Positions 1 to 7,397 of a stretch of 10,902 nucleotides of DNA are shown piece by piece. The stretch is from contig JAGPVK010000002.1 of the NCBI GenBank assembly GCA_018067055.1, positions 1 through 10,902 on the forward strand, written 5' to 3'. The notes under the pieces were generated by a model, which was not told the DNA's origin, made no database searches, and saw only the letters and a list, made by a program, of their open reading frames with translations. The position numbers and the translations under genes were made by a program. Positions within the stretch are counted from its first letter, which is position 1, and the number at the start of each line of letters is the position of its first letter. This DNA comes from Sphingomonadales bacterium (GTDB taxonomy: Bacteria; Pseudomonadota; Alphaproteobacteria; Sphingomonadales; Sphingomonadaceae).

Positions 1-413
1 CCGTCTGCGGCAATCTTGCCATTGGCGCTGCTGCCGGGCTTCAGGATGATCTGACTGCCATTGCCGGCGATGATCGGTTTTGGCGAAGTGCCTGTGGGTG
101 CCGATGCGGTAAAGCTGCCCCTTGGCACGGACAACTGGCCGTCTGCCGACAGCGAATAGCGAGCTGGCCCCATGATGCTGACCGTCGTTCCGTCATCCAG
201 TTTCAGCTGGACGACACCCGATGCGATTTGCTGTTCGCCGCCGCCATTTTCACTGGAAGCAGTATCGTTTCCAGCAGACGTGAACACCATTTCCGCTGCC
301 CACAAAGGCGAGCCCGGTACAAATATCGCGAACAGGGTGGTTGCGAGCGCGCTGGCACTGGCCAGTTTGACGTCGGTCAGCAAGCTGGTGTTTCTTTGTT
401 GGATCTGGGTCAT
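1..413 (-). CDS. Exported FecR-like protein, 3' end outside the window (partial)
   Basis: The ATG at 413 follows a good ribosome-binding site (GGGAG, plus-strand complement at 421-425), and the frame stays open to the window edge, giving about 137 residues. Residues 1-40 contain a hydrophobic segment ending PGSPLWAAE, which looks like a signal peptide with a long N-region and a cleavage site near residue 40. A low-complexity Ser/Gly/Asn linker follows, then residues 66-102 carry a beta-rich stretch with VVQLKLDDGTTVSIMGPARY, which resembles the FecR-type domain (short strands around a D-G-T/S turn). The tail is rich in Gly, Ser and Pro. The start lies 31 bp after the stop of the TPR/barrel gene on the same strand, so the two are probably one operon and this protein may be handled by that barrel at the surface. 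FecR-like is my best match from the strand pattern only. It could be another beta-rich surface protein. Confidence 0.6.
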   Translation of the reverse strand, partial: MTQIQQRNTSLLTDVKLASASALATTLFAIFVPGSPLWAAEMVFTSAGNDTASSENGGGEQQIASGVVQLKLDDGTTVSIMGPARYSLSADGQLSVPRGSFTASAPTGTSPKPIIAGNGSQIILKPGSSANGKIAAD

Positions 414-444
414 GGTTTGTCTCCCAAGGGTCATATTGTTTAAA

Positions 445-1764
445 CTAGAAGCTCAGGCGCGCGCCGACAGAGGCGGTCCAGCGGTCATAATCATAGAGCC
501 CGATATTGCTGTCGTTGCGGGTGTAGGTGACGCGGGGACGCACGCTGATCGCGTCGGTGAACCGGTAGCGCAGCCCCAGCGAGGCATCATATTGCGTGTC
601 CTTGCGGCCTTTCAGGAACAAAGGATCGCGGCTGTCATAGTTGCGATGCTCCACGCTGGCGCCGGCGATGATCGAGGCCTTCTCGCCTAGCCGCCATTCA
701 CCGCCCAGTTGCGCATTGGCAAAGCCGTAGCTCAATTGATCGGCGCCGACGCGGCGGGTCTCTTCCTTGCCGCCGCCGAGACCGCCATAGATGCTCTTGT
801 CGGCATAGGTGATGCTGCCGGAAAAGCGCTCGGCATCCTGCAGCGGAGCGCCGTCATAGTTCAGCCGGAAATATTGTCCGCTGACAGACAGCGCACGATC
901 ATTCGACAAGCGCTTGGTATAGCGGACATCGCCGCCGACGCTGGTCCGGTAGCCATTGTGACCAAGCCAGAACCGCTGCGCCTGTCCCGAAAGCGAGACC
1001 ACGTCTCCGCTCGCCAGGCTGTGGGACAGGCCAAGTGTGCCGACCGCCGAAGCCTGATCGACAAAGCGGCTATCGATATTGTCGCGCCAGTTGCCAAGCA
1101 CCGAACCAAACAGGCGTGTCTGGCGGCTAAGCGGGGTCGAACCCGAGAGGCCACCCTGTATTTGATAAAAACCGGCATCCTGTTCGCGCGCAGCACCGTT
1201 CAGCGTCGCCGGGCCGAGAAAGGCAAACAGCGGCAGCGTGATCGAAATGGCGTCGGTCGCGGTGTTGATATTGCTGTCATATCCGCCCTCGACATCGAAA
1301 TAGCCGGTGATCTCGGATGCACCACCGGCAATCGCTGTATCAAGCTGACGAACCACGCCATCAATCCGGTTGCGGACGGGATCGGGAATCGAAGGATCGC
1401 CGCGGACGGTTTCAAATTCCGCGCGAGCCGTATCAACGTCCCCGGCCATGGCATAAGCCCGTGCCAGTTCAGCCTGCGCGCGCGCATTGTCCGGCTGCAC
1501 CGCCAAAACGCGCTGGAACGCCAGGATGGCTTCACCGTAGCGACCCGAATCCAGGGCCGCCAGACCAAGAGCAAGATTGAATTCCGGGTCATTTGCCCGT
1601 TCTTTCAGCTGGGCATTGAGCGCGCGATATGTTGCTCCTGAATCCGCAGATCGGCCGGGATCATTTGGACCTCCGGCATCAGTTGTGGTCGCCGCAATAG
1701 CAGGCGTTGCTCCCGCCACTGCCAATATGAGCGCACAAAATATAATGCGATACGAACTTTCCAT
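445..1764 (-). CDS. TPR + outer-membrane beta-barrel protein, surface lipoprotein assembly modifier (Slam/DUF560)-like
   Basis: This is a 439-residue exported protein. I place the start at the ATG at 1764, because it has an AGGGG ribosome-binding site 7 nt upstream and begins a clean signal peptide (MESSYRIIFCALILAVAG..., cleavage near AIAA at residue 25). An in-frame upstream start at 1857 would bury the signal peptide behind 31 unlikely residues. Residues about 62-121 hold two tetratricopeptide repeats (FNLALGLAALDSGRYGEAI and ARAQAELARAYAMAGDVDTA). From about residue 152 to the end there is an alternating aromatic/polar pattern typical of beta strands, starting with the GGYDSNIN motif common in this family and ending RLSF-COOH, a normal C-terminal outer-membrane-protein phenylalanine. 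A TPR domain followed by a barrel is the architecture of Slam proteins, which move lipoproteins or other passengers to the cell surface. The neighbouring FecR-like gene is a possible client. Function as a translocator is inferred; a plain porin with TPRs is the alternative. Confidence 0.8.
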   Translation of the reverse strand: MESSYRIIFCALILAVAGATPAIAATTTDAGGPNDPGRSADSGATYRALNAQLKERANDPEFNLALGLAALDSGRYGEAILAFQRVLAVQPDNARAQAELARAYAMAGDVDTARAEFETVRGDPSIPDPVRNRIDGVVRQLDTAIAGGASEITGYFDVEGGYDSNINTATDAISITLPLFAFLGPATLNGAAREQDAGFYQIQGGLSGSTPLSRQTRLFGSVLGNWRDNIDSRFVDQASAVGTLGLSHSLASGDVVSLSGQAQRFWLGHNGYRTSVGGDVRYTKRLSNDRALSVSGQYFRLNYDGAPLQDAERFSGSITYADKSIYGGLGGGKEETRRVGADQLSYGFANAQLGGEWRLGEKASIIAGASVEHRNYDSRDPLFLKGRKDTQYDASLGLRYRFTDAISVRPRVTYTRNDSNIGLYDYDRWTASVGARLSF

Positions 1765-2124
1765 GTCAATGCCCCTAACGTAAACGACACAAATCCAGCT
1801 TCGATGGTTCGAAAGCCTTGGCCTGCTTATGTTCAGGAGCTTGAGTGGTTTCATCATTCAAATGGATGAAATGGTGAGAAATATTCGGAAAGTTCGGGGT
1901 GCGAATGCTGCCGTTCCAGCTTTCCGCATGGCCCGATGCGGCTTCGCTCGCAACGCGGCCAAGCCTATATGGTTATTTCACGCAAAGTCTCGCTGTTTCC
2001 AGCGAGCAATATCAATGGAAATTTTCGACCGCTGTGGCTGGTTCAGTTTTCGACAAGAAACCAAAACACCACAGCCTGTTGAGGTAGTGCGGGATTTATC
2101 AACGCTCCGGATTCCGGCATTTCT
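1765..2124. other. Intergenic region of about 360 bp with no convincing gene
   Basis: It lies between the start of the TPR/barrel gene and the 3' end of the carboxypeptidase gene, both on the minus strand, so it should hold the promoter and leader of the barrel operon. A 99-codon plus-strand frame at 1829-2128 is open, but its product is rich in Arg, Cys and Phe, matches nothing I know and has no clear ribosome-binding site. I therefore do not call it. The region contains a perfect 7-bp hairpin (1989-2006) and a looser inverted repeat, GCTGTGG at 2031-2037 with CCACAGC at 2069-2075. I see no T-run that would make either a standard terminator, and I could not pick a promoter with confidence. 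Confidence 0.6.
1989..2006. repeat. Perfect hairpin, 7-bp stem and 4-nt loop
   Basis: CTCGCTG, loop TTTC, then CAGCGAG form a perfect stem-loop in the non-coding stretch upstream of the barrel operon. No run of T follows on either strand, so an intrinsic terminator is not supported. It could be a leader structure, a protein-binding palindrome or chance. Confidence 0.5.
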
Positions 2125-3249
2125 CTAGATATCGTCGATCATCTCGGCCAGCGTGGCCAGGCATTCTCGCGCGAGCAAAGTACAGCGCTCGGGCGACCAG
2201 CCTTGCTCGGCATCGGGCAGATCGCAGTTATCCTTGAACGGCATTTCCAGAGTCATTGCGACTGCGCCAAAGCGTTCGGCCAGCTGATTGGTCGACATCG
2301 ACAGATTGGCCTTGCCCTTGGCAGCGGTCGGATAGCCAAGCTTGGTCTGGAAATCCGGCGTGCGCTGGGCGAGGCGGTCACGATAGCCGTGATATTTCTC
2401 CAGCTGCGCGTCGGTGATTGAGGGAATGCCTTCAAAACCGGCGATGAAAACCGCAGGAATTGCTTCGTCCCCGTGGACATCCATGGCGAAATTCACGCCG
2501 CTTTCGTCCATCGCATCGCGGACGCACAATACTTCCGGAGATTTTTCTGCACTGGGTTCGTGCCATTCGCGGTTCAGGTTGGTTCCGGCAAAGTTGGTTC
2601 GCAAATGCCCTCTACGCGAACCATCCGGGTTCATGTTCGGGACGATATGAAAGCGGCATTTCTGTAACAGCAGCCGTGCATGCGGATCGGCCGGATCGGT
2701 CAGCATTTCCAGCGCGCCTTCCATCCACCATTCGGCCATGCTTTCGCCAGGGTGCTGTCGAGCGTAGAGCCAGACCTGCTTGTCGCCGCTGCCTATTTCC
2801 ACGCAGTCGATCGGCTGACCTTCCAGGCTATGGCCCAGCGTCTGCACCGTGACGCCTTCAAAGCCGGCGGTTTCGGCGATCAGATCATGGTGGCGTTCGA
2901 TACTGTAGGGCGCGAAATAGGCGAACCAGATGATATTGCTGCTCGCGGTATAGCGAATCGAAAGGGTACCGCTTTCCTCGTCATAGCTGCTCGCCGCGCG
3001 ACCCCAATATTCCCGGTCCTCGCTGACGCAGGCTTCATAATCGGGCCAGCCTTGCGGATAGGCGGATTCTTTCAGTCCGCCAATATCCAGTTCCAGTTCG
3101 TCGCCAATCTGGCAAGCCACCCGGAAATGGAACCACTGGAAAAACTCGCTGTCCTTGTCCTTGCGGATCGACAGTTTTGCCGTGGTGCCCGCAATGCTGT
3201 GGACTTCGATATTGCCGCTATCGAAAGCGCTGGTGATTTTTATGCTCAT
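2125..3249 (-). CDS. M14-family zinc carboxypeptidase (cytosolic carboxypeptidase-like)
   Basis: This is a 374-residue protein without a signal peptide, so probably cytoplasmic. Residues 1 to about 120 form the beta-rich N-terminal domain typical of the bacterial and eukaryotic cytosolic carboxypeptidase branch ([15 protein letters not shown]). The metallopeptidase domain follows. RQHPGES gives the zinc ligands His166 and Glu169, and DVHGDE gives the third ligand His259. NMNPDG (205-210) and TNLNREW (223-229) supply the usual substrate-binding Asn/Arg elements, and LEMPFKD contains the likely catalytic base Glu335. All key residues are present, so an active metallopeptidase removing C-terminal residues from peptides or proteins is expected; the true substrate is unknown. 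Its ATG overlaps the stop of the upstream lipoprotein gene (ATGA), which suggests translational coupling. Confidence 0.92.
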   Translation of the reverse strand: MSIKITSAFDSGNIEVHSIAGTTAKLSIRKDKDSEFFQWFHFRVACQIGDELELDIGGLKESAYPQGWPDYEACVSEDREYWGRAASSYDEESGTLSIRYTASSNIIWFAYFAPYSIERHHDLIAETAGFEGVTVQTLGHSLEGQPIDCVEIGSGDKQVWLYARQHPGESMAEWWMEGALEMLTDPADPHARLLLQKCRFHIVPNMNPDGSRRGHLRTNFAGTNLNREWHEPSAEKSPEVLCVRDAMDESGVNFAMDVHGDEAIPAVFIAGFEGIPSITDAQLEKYHGYRDRLAQRTPDFQTKLGYPTAAKGKANLSMSTNQLAERFGAVAMTLEMPFKDNCDLPDAEQGWSPERCTLLARECLATLAEMIDDI

Positions 3250-3866
3250 GGCACCCTGATAGTGGTTCCGGACACTCCGGGGAAGTCCTTGAATAAGGCT
3301 TCGGCCAATTTTGCTGCTGCCAGACCGGGTTGTGCTGCCGGAGAGCCCTGTTTGGCCTCGACCGATGCGCGGCCTTCCCAGACGACGTTGCCATCGGCGC
3401 GTTTGGTAATGCGGACCGACAATTCGGTGACGATCTTGTCCTTCGGCTGACCGCCGAGATTGATTCCGATTCCCAGACCGACGCCGGAACCATAGCTGCC
3501 GGTGCTGCCGCCGACACCGACCGATATTGGTGATCGCGATCCGCCAGCGCTCAGGACCGCTCTGTCGATTGTATAGCGTGCGACATATTGACTATTTTTG
3601 GCGTCATCGCGGGCTTCGGTGAAGCCGACCCGCTGCAATTCACGCAATATGGCTGCGGAATAGGTCGCATATTCGATGCTTCGGCTATCGCCTTCGTCGG
3701 TGACATTGGCCTCGATGATGACACTGCCCGGTACGATCGGGGCGACTTGCGCATTGTGAAAGCGGGTAACATCAACCGGCGGTGTCATTGCCGTGCACCC
3801 CGACAGGAGCAAGGCCGAGAATGAGCCTGCCAATGCTGCTCGCGCAAATGATGGGAAACCAAACAT
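3246..3866 (-). CDS. DUF4136-type lipoprotein
   Basis: This is a 206-residue predicted lipoprotein. I chose the ATG at 3866 because a GGAG sits 8 nt upstream. An in-frame GTG at 3875 directly abuts that GGAG and is too close to use it. The N-terminus has a basic/hydrophobic signal segment and a lipobox LLSGC with the modified cysteine at residue 24; the residue after it is Thr, not Asp, which in Gram-negatives favours outer-membrane sorting. The body (DVTRFHN..., [23 protein letters not shown]) resembles the DUF4136 family of periplasm-facing lipoproteins of unknown function. Residues about 117-139 are very Gly-rich, a feature often seen in the middle of this family. It is the first gene of a two-gene unit with the carboxypeptidase and diverges from galE. 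The lipoprotein call is firm and the family call is good; no function is known. Confidence 0.85.
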   Translation of the reverse strand: MFGFPSFARAALAGSFSALLLSGCTAMTPPVDVTRFHNAQVAPIVPGSVIIEANVTDEGDSRSIEYATYSAAILRELQRVGFTEARDDAKNSQYVARYTIDRAVLSAGGSRSPISVGVGGSTGSYGSGVGLGIGINLGGQPKDKIVTELSVRITKRADGNVVWEGRASVEAKQGSPAAQPGLAAAKLAEALFKDFPGVSGTTIRVP

Positions 3867-3932
3867 AATACTCACTCCATATATACACCCCGCTGTCTAT
3901 TAGCGCATAATCTCTGTCACCGCGGTAAAAAA

Positions 3933-3960
3933 TTGCATCTGCAGACGAGAAGGTTAAACA
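3933..3960 (+). promoter_or_regulatory. Possible sigma70-type promoter for galE
   Basis: TTGCAT at 3933-3938 and TAAACA at 3955-3960 are separated by 16 bp and lie about 35 bp before the galE ATG. Each hexamer is an imperfect match. The 128-bp gap between the divergent lipoprotein gene and galE must hold promoters for both, but I could not choose a minus-strand one. Confidence 0.3.
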
Positions 3961-3994
3961 GCCGAGATTGCGAACTGACAGGGATATTCGAACA

Positions 3995-4999
3995 ATGGCG
4001 AAACCATTCACCATATTGGTCACTGGCGGAGCCGGCTATATTGGCAGCCACGCAGTGCTGGCCTTGCGGGATGCGGGATGGCCGGTGGCGGTGATCGACA
4101 ATCTGACCACCGGTTTCCGCTGGGCGGTGCCGGAGGGGGTTGCCTTTCATGAGGGCGATATTGCGGATTCCGCCTTGCTCGCCCGGATCATCGAGACCGA
4201 AAATATCGGCGCGATCATGCATTTTGCCGGTTCGATCATCGTCCCGGAATCGGTGGCAGATCCGCTGAAATATTATCACAATAACAGTGCCAAGAGCCGC
4301 AGCCTGATCGAATCGGCGGTGACCGGCGGCGTGCACCATTTCATTTTCTCATCGACCGCCGCGACCTATGGTATCCCCGAGGAAAGCCCGGTCAGCGAAA
4401 GCACGCCGCAGCGGCCGATCAATCCCTATGGCATGTCCAAGCTGATGACCGAATATATGCTGCACGATGTTTCGGCAGCGCATGATCTGAATTTCTGTGC
4501 CCTGCGCTATTTCAACGTCGCCGGTGCCGACCCAGAGGCGCGGACCGGGCAGTCGACCGCTGGCGCCACCCATCTGATCAAGGTCGCGGTCGAAGCTGCG
4601 CTCGGCAAGCGCGACAGCGTCGCCGTCTTTGGCAGTGATTATGACACGCCCGACGGTACCGGTGTGCGTGACTATATCCATGTCTCTGATCTGGCCAGCG
4701 CACATGTGCTGGCGCTCGAAGCGCTGATCGCCGACCCGAATCAGAATCATCTGCTGAATTGCGGCTATGGCCGGGGTTTTTCGGTGCTCGAGGTGCTCGA
4801 TGCCGTCGACCGGGTTACCAACCTCCGAATCGAGCGGAAAATGGAAGACCGGCGCGCAGGCGACCCCGATTCGCTGATTTCCGACAATCGCGCGATCCTG
4901 GAGCGCTTCCCCTGGCAGCCGAAACATGCCGATCTCGACGAAATTGTCGCCCATGCACTGGCGTGGGAGCGCAAACTGATCGAAATTCGCGGAGAATAG
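3995..4999 (+). CDS. galE: UDP-glucose 4-epimerase GalE
   Basis: This 334-residue protein, close to the roughly 338 usual for the family, interconverts UDP-glucose and UDP-galactose with bound NAD in the cytoplasm, feeding galactose use and surface polysaccharide synthesis. I chose the ATG at 3995 (MAKPFTILVTGG); an in-frame TTG at 3968 only adds an unlikely leader. The Rossmann NAD motif TGGAGYIG is at residues 10-17. The extended-SDR catalytic set is complete: Thr121 in FSSTAATYG, and Tyr145 and Lys149 in YGMSK. RYFNVAGA (171-178), DGTGVRDYIHVSDLA and LNCGYGRGFSV are classical GalE segments. It reads away from the lipoprotein gene and is followed 101 bp later by rpmJ, which seems to have its own promoter. 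Confidence 0.96.
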   Translation: MAKPFTILVTGGAGYIGSHAVLALRDAGWPVAVIDNLTTGFRWAVPEGVAFHEGDIADSALLARIIETENIGAIMHFAGSIIVPESVADPLKYYHNNSAKSRSLIESAVTGGVHHFIFSSTAATYGIPEESPVSESTPQRPINPYGMSKLMTEYMLHDVSAAHDLNFCALRYFNVAGADPEARTGQSTAGATHLIKVAVEAALGKRDSVAVFGSDYDTPDGTGVRDYIHVSDLASAHVLALEALIADPNQNHLLNCGYGRGFSVLEVLDAVDRVTNLRIERKMEDRRAGDPDSLISDNRAILERFPWQPKHADLDEIVAHALAWERKLIEIRGE

Positions 5000-5009
5000 C
5001 GCTGGTCGC

Positions 5010-5037
5010 TTGACTTTGCTGACCGCCGACCTTAATT
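5010..5037 (+). promoter_or_regulatory. Probable promoter for rpmJ
   Basis: TTGACT at 5010-5015 (five of six matches to the -35 consensus) and TTAATT at 5032-5037 are separated by 16 bp. This would start a transcript near 5045, about 55 nt before the L36 gene, and would let ribosomal protein expression be uncoupled from galE. The -10 hexamer is weak. Confidence 0.4.
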
Positions 5038-5043
5038 GCCCTG

Positions 5044-5070
5044 CTTCAACGCAGCAAGGCTGCTTTCAAG
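5044..5070 (+). promoter_or_regulatory. Stem-loop in the rpmJ leader
   Basis: CTTCAACGCAGC (5044-5055) and GCTGCTTTCAAG (5059-5070) pair over 12 bp with two mismatches around a 3-nt loop, the innermost 5 bp being perfect GC-rich pairs. Only three T residues follow the inner stem, so it could be a weak galE terminator or a leader structure of the L36 mRNA. I cannot decide between these. Confidence 0.4.
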
Positions 5071-5100
5071 AAATTCAGATAATCAAGGCGTGGTACCAAA

Positions 5101-5226
5101 ATGAAAGTCCGCAACTCTTTGAAGTCGCTTAAAAACCGTCACCGGGATTGTCGCGTAATCCGTCGCCATGGTCGCACCTATGTGATCAACAAGACGAATC
5201 GCCGGTTCAAGGCACGCCAGGGCTAA
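5101..5226 (+). CDS. rpmJ: 50S ribosomal protein L36, zinc-independent type
   Basis: This 41-residue, strongly basic protein starts [17 protein letters not shown] and ends FKARQG, and is instantly recognisable as bacterial L36 (bL36), which binds 23S rRNA in the large subunit. The zinc-ribbon form of L36 carries three Cys and one His. Here only Cys17 remains and the other ligand positions are Lys, Asn or Phe, so this is the cysteine-poor form (like YkgO), slightly longer than the 37-38 residue zinc form and usual in alphaproteobacteria. It is alone, not in the spc/alpha ribosomal operon. The HAD gene starts 10 nt after its stop and may be co-transcribed. Confidence 0.95.
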   Translation: MKVRNSLKSLKNRHRDCRVIRRHGRTYVINKTNRRFKARQG

Positions 5227-5236
5227 TTGCCTGTTT

Positions 5237-5863
5237 ATGGCAGAAGCATCTGCCATTTCCAAAATTGACACCGTCATCTTCGATATAGGCAATGTCCTGT
5301 ATCGCGGGGACTTGCGCTGTCTGTTTGCAAAGCTGATTGATGATTCGGAAGAGCTGGACTGGTTTCTGGCTCACGTGGTGACGCCGGAATGGCATTTTCA
5401 GCATGATGCCGGACGGGCCTTTGCCGATATGGTTGCCGAGCGCAGCCGCGAATTTCCCGAATATAGAGATCATATCACAGCTTATTCCGAGCGTTTCCCG
5501 GAAACCATCCCGGGACCGGTCGAGGGCATGCTTGATCTTGTCCGGGCGCTGGCGGGCCGCGGCGTCCCTTTATTCGCAATCAGCAATTTCGGGGCCGAGT
5601 CCTGGGCGCTGTTCCGGCCATCGGCGCCGATATTCGGCATATTCTCGGATATCGTGATTTCCGGCGAAGAAAAGCTGATCAAGCCGGATGCAGCCATTTT
5701 CGAACTGGCCTTGAAACGTTTTGACCGCCGTGCCGACCAATGTCTTTTCATTGACGACCGGAGAGAGAATATCAAAGCCGGTCAGGCTGTCGGTCTTGCC
5801 GGCCATCATTTCAAGGATTCTCGACAACTCGAACGCGAATTGAAGGCTTTGGGCCTGCTTTAG
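5237..5863 (+). CDS. HAD-superfamily hydrolase (subfamily IA, YihX-like phosphatase)
   Basis: This is a 208-residue cytosolic protein with all four haloacid dehalogenase motifs. Motif I is FDIGNVL with the nucleophile Asp16; Gly18-Asn19 stands where many phosphatases have a second Asp, as in the YihX glucose-1-phosphate phosphatase branch. Motif II is AISNFG (Ser116), motif III is EKLIKPD (Lys149) and motif IV is FIDDRREN (Asp173, Asp174). A helical cap lies between residues 25 and 95. The likely activity is hydrolysis of a small phosphoester, perhaps a sugar phosphate; the substrate cannot be read from sequence. It has no strong ribosome-binding site and starts 10 nt after rpmJ, so it may rely on coupled translation. 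Its stop codon overlaps that of the convergent pyruvate kinase gene. Confidence 0.88.
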   Translation: MAEASAISKIDTVIFDIGNVLYRGDLRCLFAKLIDDSEELDWFLAHVVTPEWHFQHDAGRAFADMVAERSREFPEYRDHITAYSERFPETIPGPVEGMLDLVRALAGRGVPLFAISNFGAESWALFRPSAPIFGIFSDIVISGEEKLIKPDAAIFELALKRFDRRADQCLFIDDRRENIKAGQAVGLAGHHFKDSRQLERELKALGLL

Positions 5864-7311
5864 CTACGCTTGAGCTCGTCTCCGCTCAGCCTCACGATAT
5901 GCAGCAGGTTGGTCGATCCCGGGGTGCCGAAGGGCACGCCTGCGCAGACTATCAATCGCGATCCTGCCTCGGCCATCTTGTGGCGCAGGGCCATGCGTTT
6001 GGCTTTACCGATCATTTCCTCGAAATTGGTGACGTCGCGGGTGACCACGGCATAGGCACCCCAGAGCAGGCCGACGCGCCGGGCTGTGTGACGGTCCGGA
6101 GTGAGCACCAGCAGCGGCACTGACGGCCGCTCGCGCGCCATCCGGCGAGCGGTCGAGCCCGAAGACGTGTAGCAGACAATCGCCGACGTCTCGATGGTCC
6201 GGGCAATATTGTAACTCGCCGCCGCCAGCGCGTCCGCCGTGGTCTCGTCGGGTACGGTTTCGGTGAAATGCACCCGGTCAGCGTAGGACGGATCATTTTC
6301 CACCTGCGCAGCGATTCTGTCCATCATCGTCGCCGCTTCGATCGGCCAGTCACCGACAGCGGATTCGGCGGACAGCATGATTGCGTCGGCGCCGTCATAA
6401 ATCGCGGTGGCGACATCGGATACCTCGGCGCGGGTTGGCGTTGGCGACTTGATCATCGATTCCAGCATCTGGGTGGCAACCACCACTGGCCGCCCGAGCT
6501 TGCGGGCCGCGGCGACGATTTTCTTCTGCAGCGGCGGCACCTGTTCCGGCAGCAGTTCCACGCCGAGATCGCCGCGCGCGACCATCACCGCATCGGACAG
6601 TTCGAGTATCTCGTCGAGCCGGTCAATCGCTGCCGGCTTCTCGATCTTGGCCAGCAGCGCCGCCTTGCCGCCAATCAGCCGCCGCGCTTCGGCGACATCT
6701 TCCGGGCGCTGCACGAAACTGAGTGCGATCCAGTCGACATCCTGCTCGAGCGCAAAGGTCAGGTCCTTGCGATCCTTGTCGGTCAGCGAACTGACCGGCA
6801 GCACCACTTCCGGAACATTGACTCCCTTGCGGTCGGAGATTTCACCACCGACGACGACTTTCGTCTCGACGCTCTTGCCATCGGCCTTGGTCACTTCCAG
6901 CCGGATTTTGCCATCGTCGAGCAACAATGTGTGGCCCGGCTGCAGCGTGCTCAAAATCTCCTTGTGGGGCAGGCTGACGCGCTTCGCGTCGCCCTTTTCC
7001 TTGCGCATGTCGAGGGTGAAGCGTGCGCCGTCTTTCAGCATTACCGGCGGATTGGCAAAGGTGCCGATGCGCAGCTTCGGTCCCTGCAGATCGGCGAGGA
7101 TGGTGATCGGTCGGCCAATTTTCTTTTCCAGCGCCCGGATCGATTTCACATTGGCAGCATGGGCCTTGTGTTCGCCGTGGCTCATGTTCATCCGGAAGGC
7201 GTCGACGCCGGCGCGATACATTTTCTCGATCATTTCCGGGCTGCCGCTGGACGGCCCGAGCGTAGCCAGCACTTTGACCTTGCGGTTACGGGAGAAGGTC
7301 GGCGATGCCAT
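5860..7311 (-). CDS. pyk: Pyruvate kinase
   Basis: This 483-residue enzyme makes pyruvate and ATP from phosphoenolpyruvate and ADP, the last step of glycolysis or the Entner-Doudoroff route. I chose the ATG at 7311, because AAGGA lies 8 nt upstream; an in-frame TTG at 7315-7317 is only 2 nt from that site. The N-terminal part has KVLATLGPSS and FRMNMSHG (Arg40, Asn42, Ser44) binding substrate and cation. Residues about 82-165 are the lid-like B domain (LLLDDGKIRL). LLAKIEKP carries the catalytic Lys222 and Mg ligand Glu224, ARGDLG carries the Mg ligand Asp248, and VATQMLESM carries Thr280. The C-terminal domain (AIVCYTSSGSTARRMARERP) is complete and resembles the effector-binding domain of bacterial enzymes. 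The length is normal and nothing is missing. It diverges from the DUF1244 gene across 86 bp. Confidence 0.97.
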   Translation of the reverse strand: MASPTFSRNRKVKVLATLGPSSGSPEMIEKMYRAGVDAFRMNMSHGEHKAHAANVKSIRALEKKIGRPITILADLQGPKLRIGTFANPPVMLKDGARFTLDMRKEKGDAKRVSLPHKEILSTLQPGHTLLLDDGKIRLEVTKADGKSVETKVVVGGEISDRKGVNVPEVVLPVSSLTDKDRKDLTFALEQDVDWIALSFVQRPEDVAEARRLIGGKAALLAKIEKPAAIDRLDEILELSDAVMVARGDLGVELLPEQVPPLQKKIVAAARKLGRPVVVATQMLESMIKSPTPTRAEVSDVATAIYDGADAIMLSAESAVGDWPIEAATMMDRIAAQVENDPSYADRVHFTETVPDETTADALAAASYNIARTIETSAIVCYTSSGSTARRMARERPSVPLLVLTPDRHTARRVGLLWGAYAVVTRDVTNFEEMIGKAKRMALRHKMAEAGSRLIVCAGVPFGTPGSTNLLHIVRLSGDELKRS

Positions 7312-7397
7312 TTTCAAATTCCTTAGTGGCGCTTTACTTGTCTGTTGCCTATTCCCAAATCATGACAGGTTAAAAACAAAAAACAACGGAAACGAAC

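Noticed and set aside
709..1641. Long plus-strand open frame (310 codons) opposite the TPR/barrel gene
   Set aside because: It is antisense to a clear gene with signal peptide, TPRs and barrel, has no recognisable domain, and its composition is that of a GC-rich shadow frame.
1829..2128. 99-codon plus-strand frame in the intergenic region
   Set aside because: No ribosome-binding site, no family resemblance, Arg/Cys/Phe-rich product; better explained as non-coding.
2680..3450. 256-codon plus-strand frame opposite the carboxypeptidase and lipoprotein genes
   Set aside because: It spans two genes on the other strand that both have firm family matches and an ATGA junction; no domain seen.
4349..4954. 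201-codon minus-strand frame inside galE
   Set aside because: galE is complete and highly conserved here; the antisense product has no recognisable motif.
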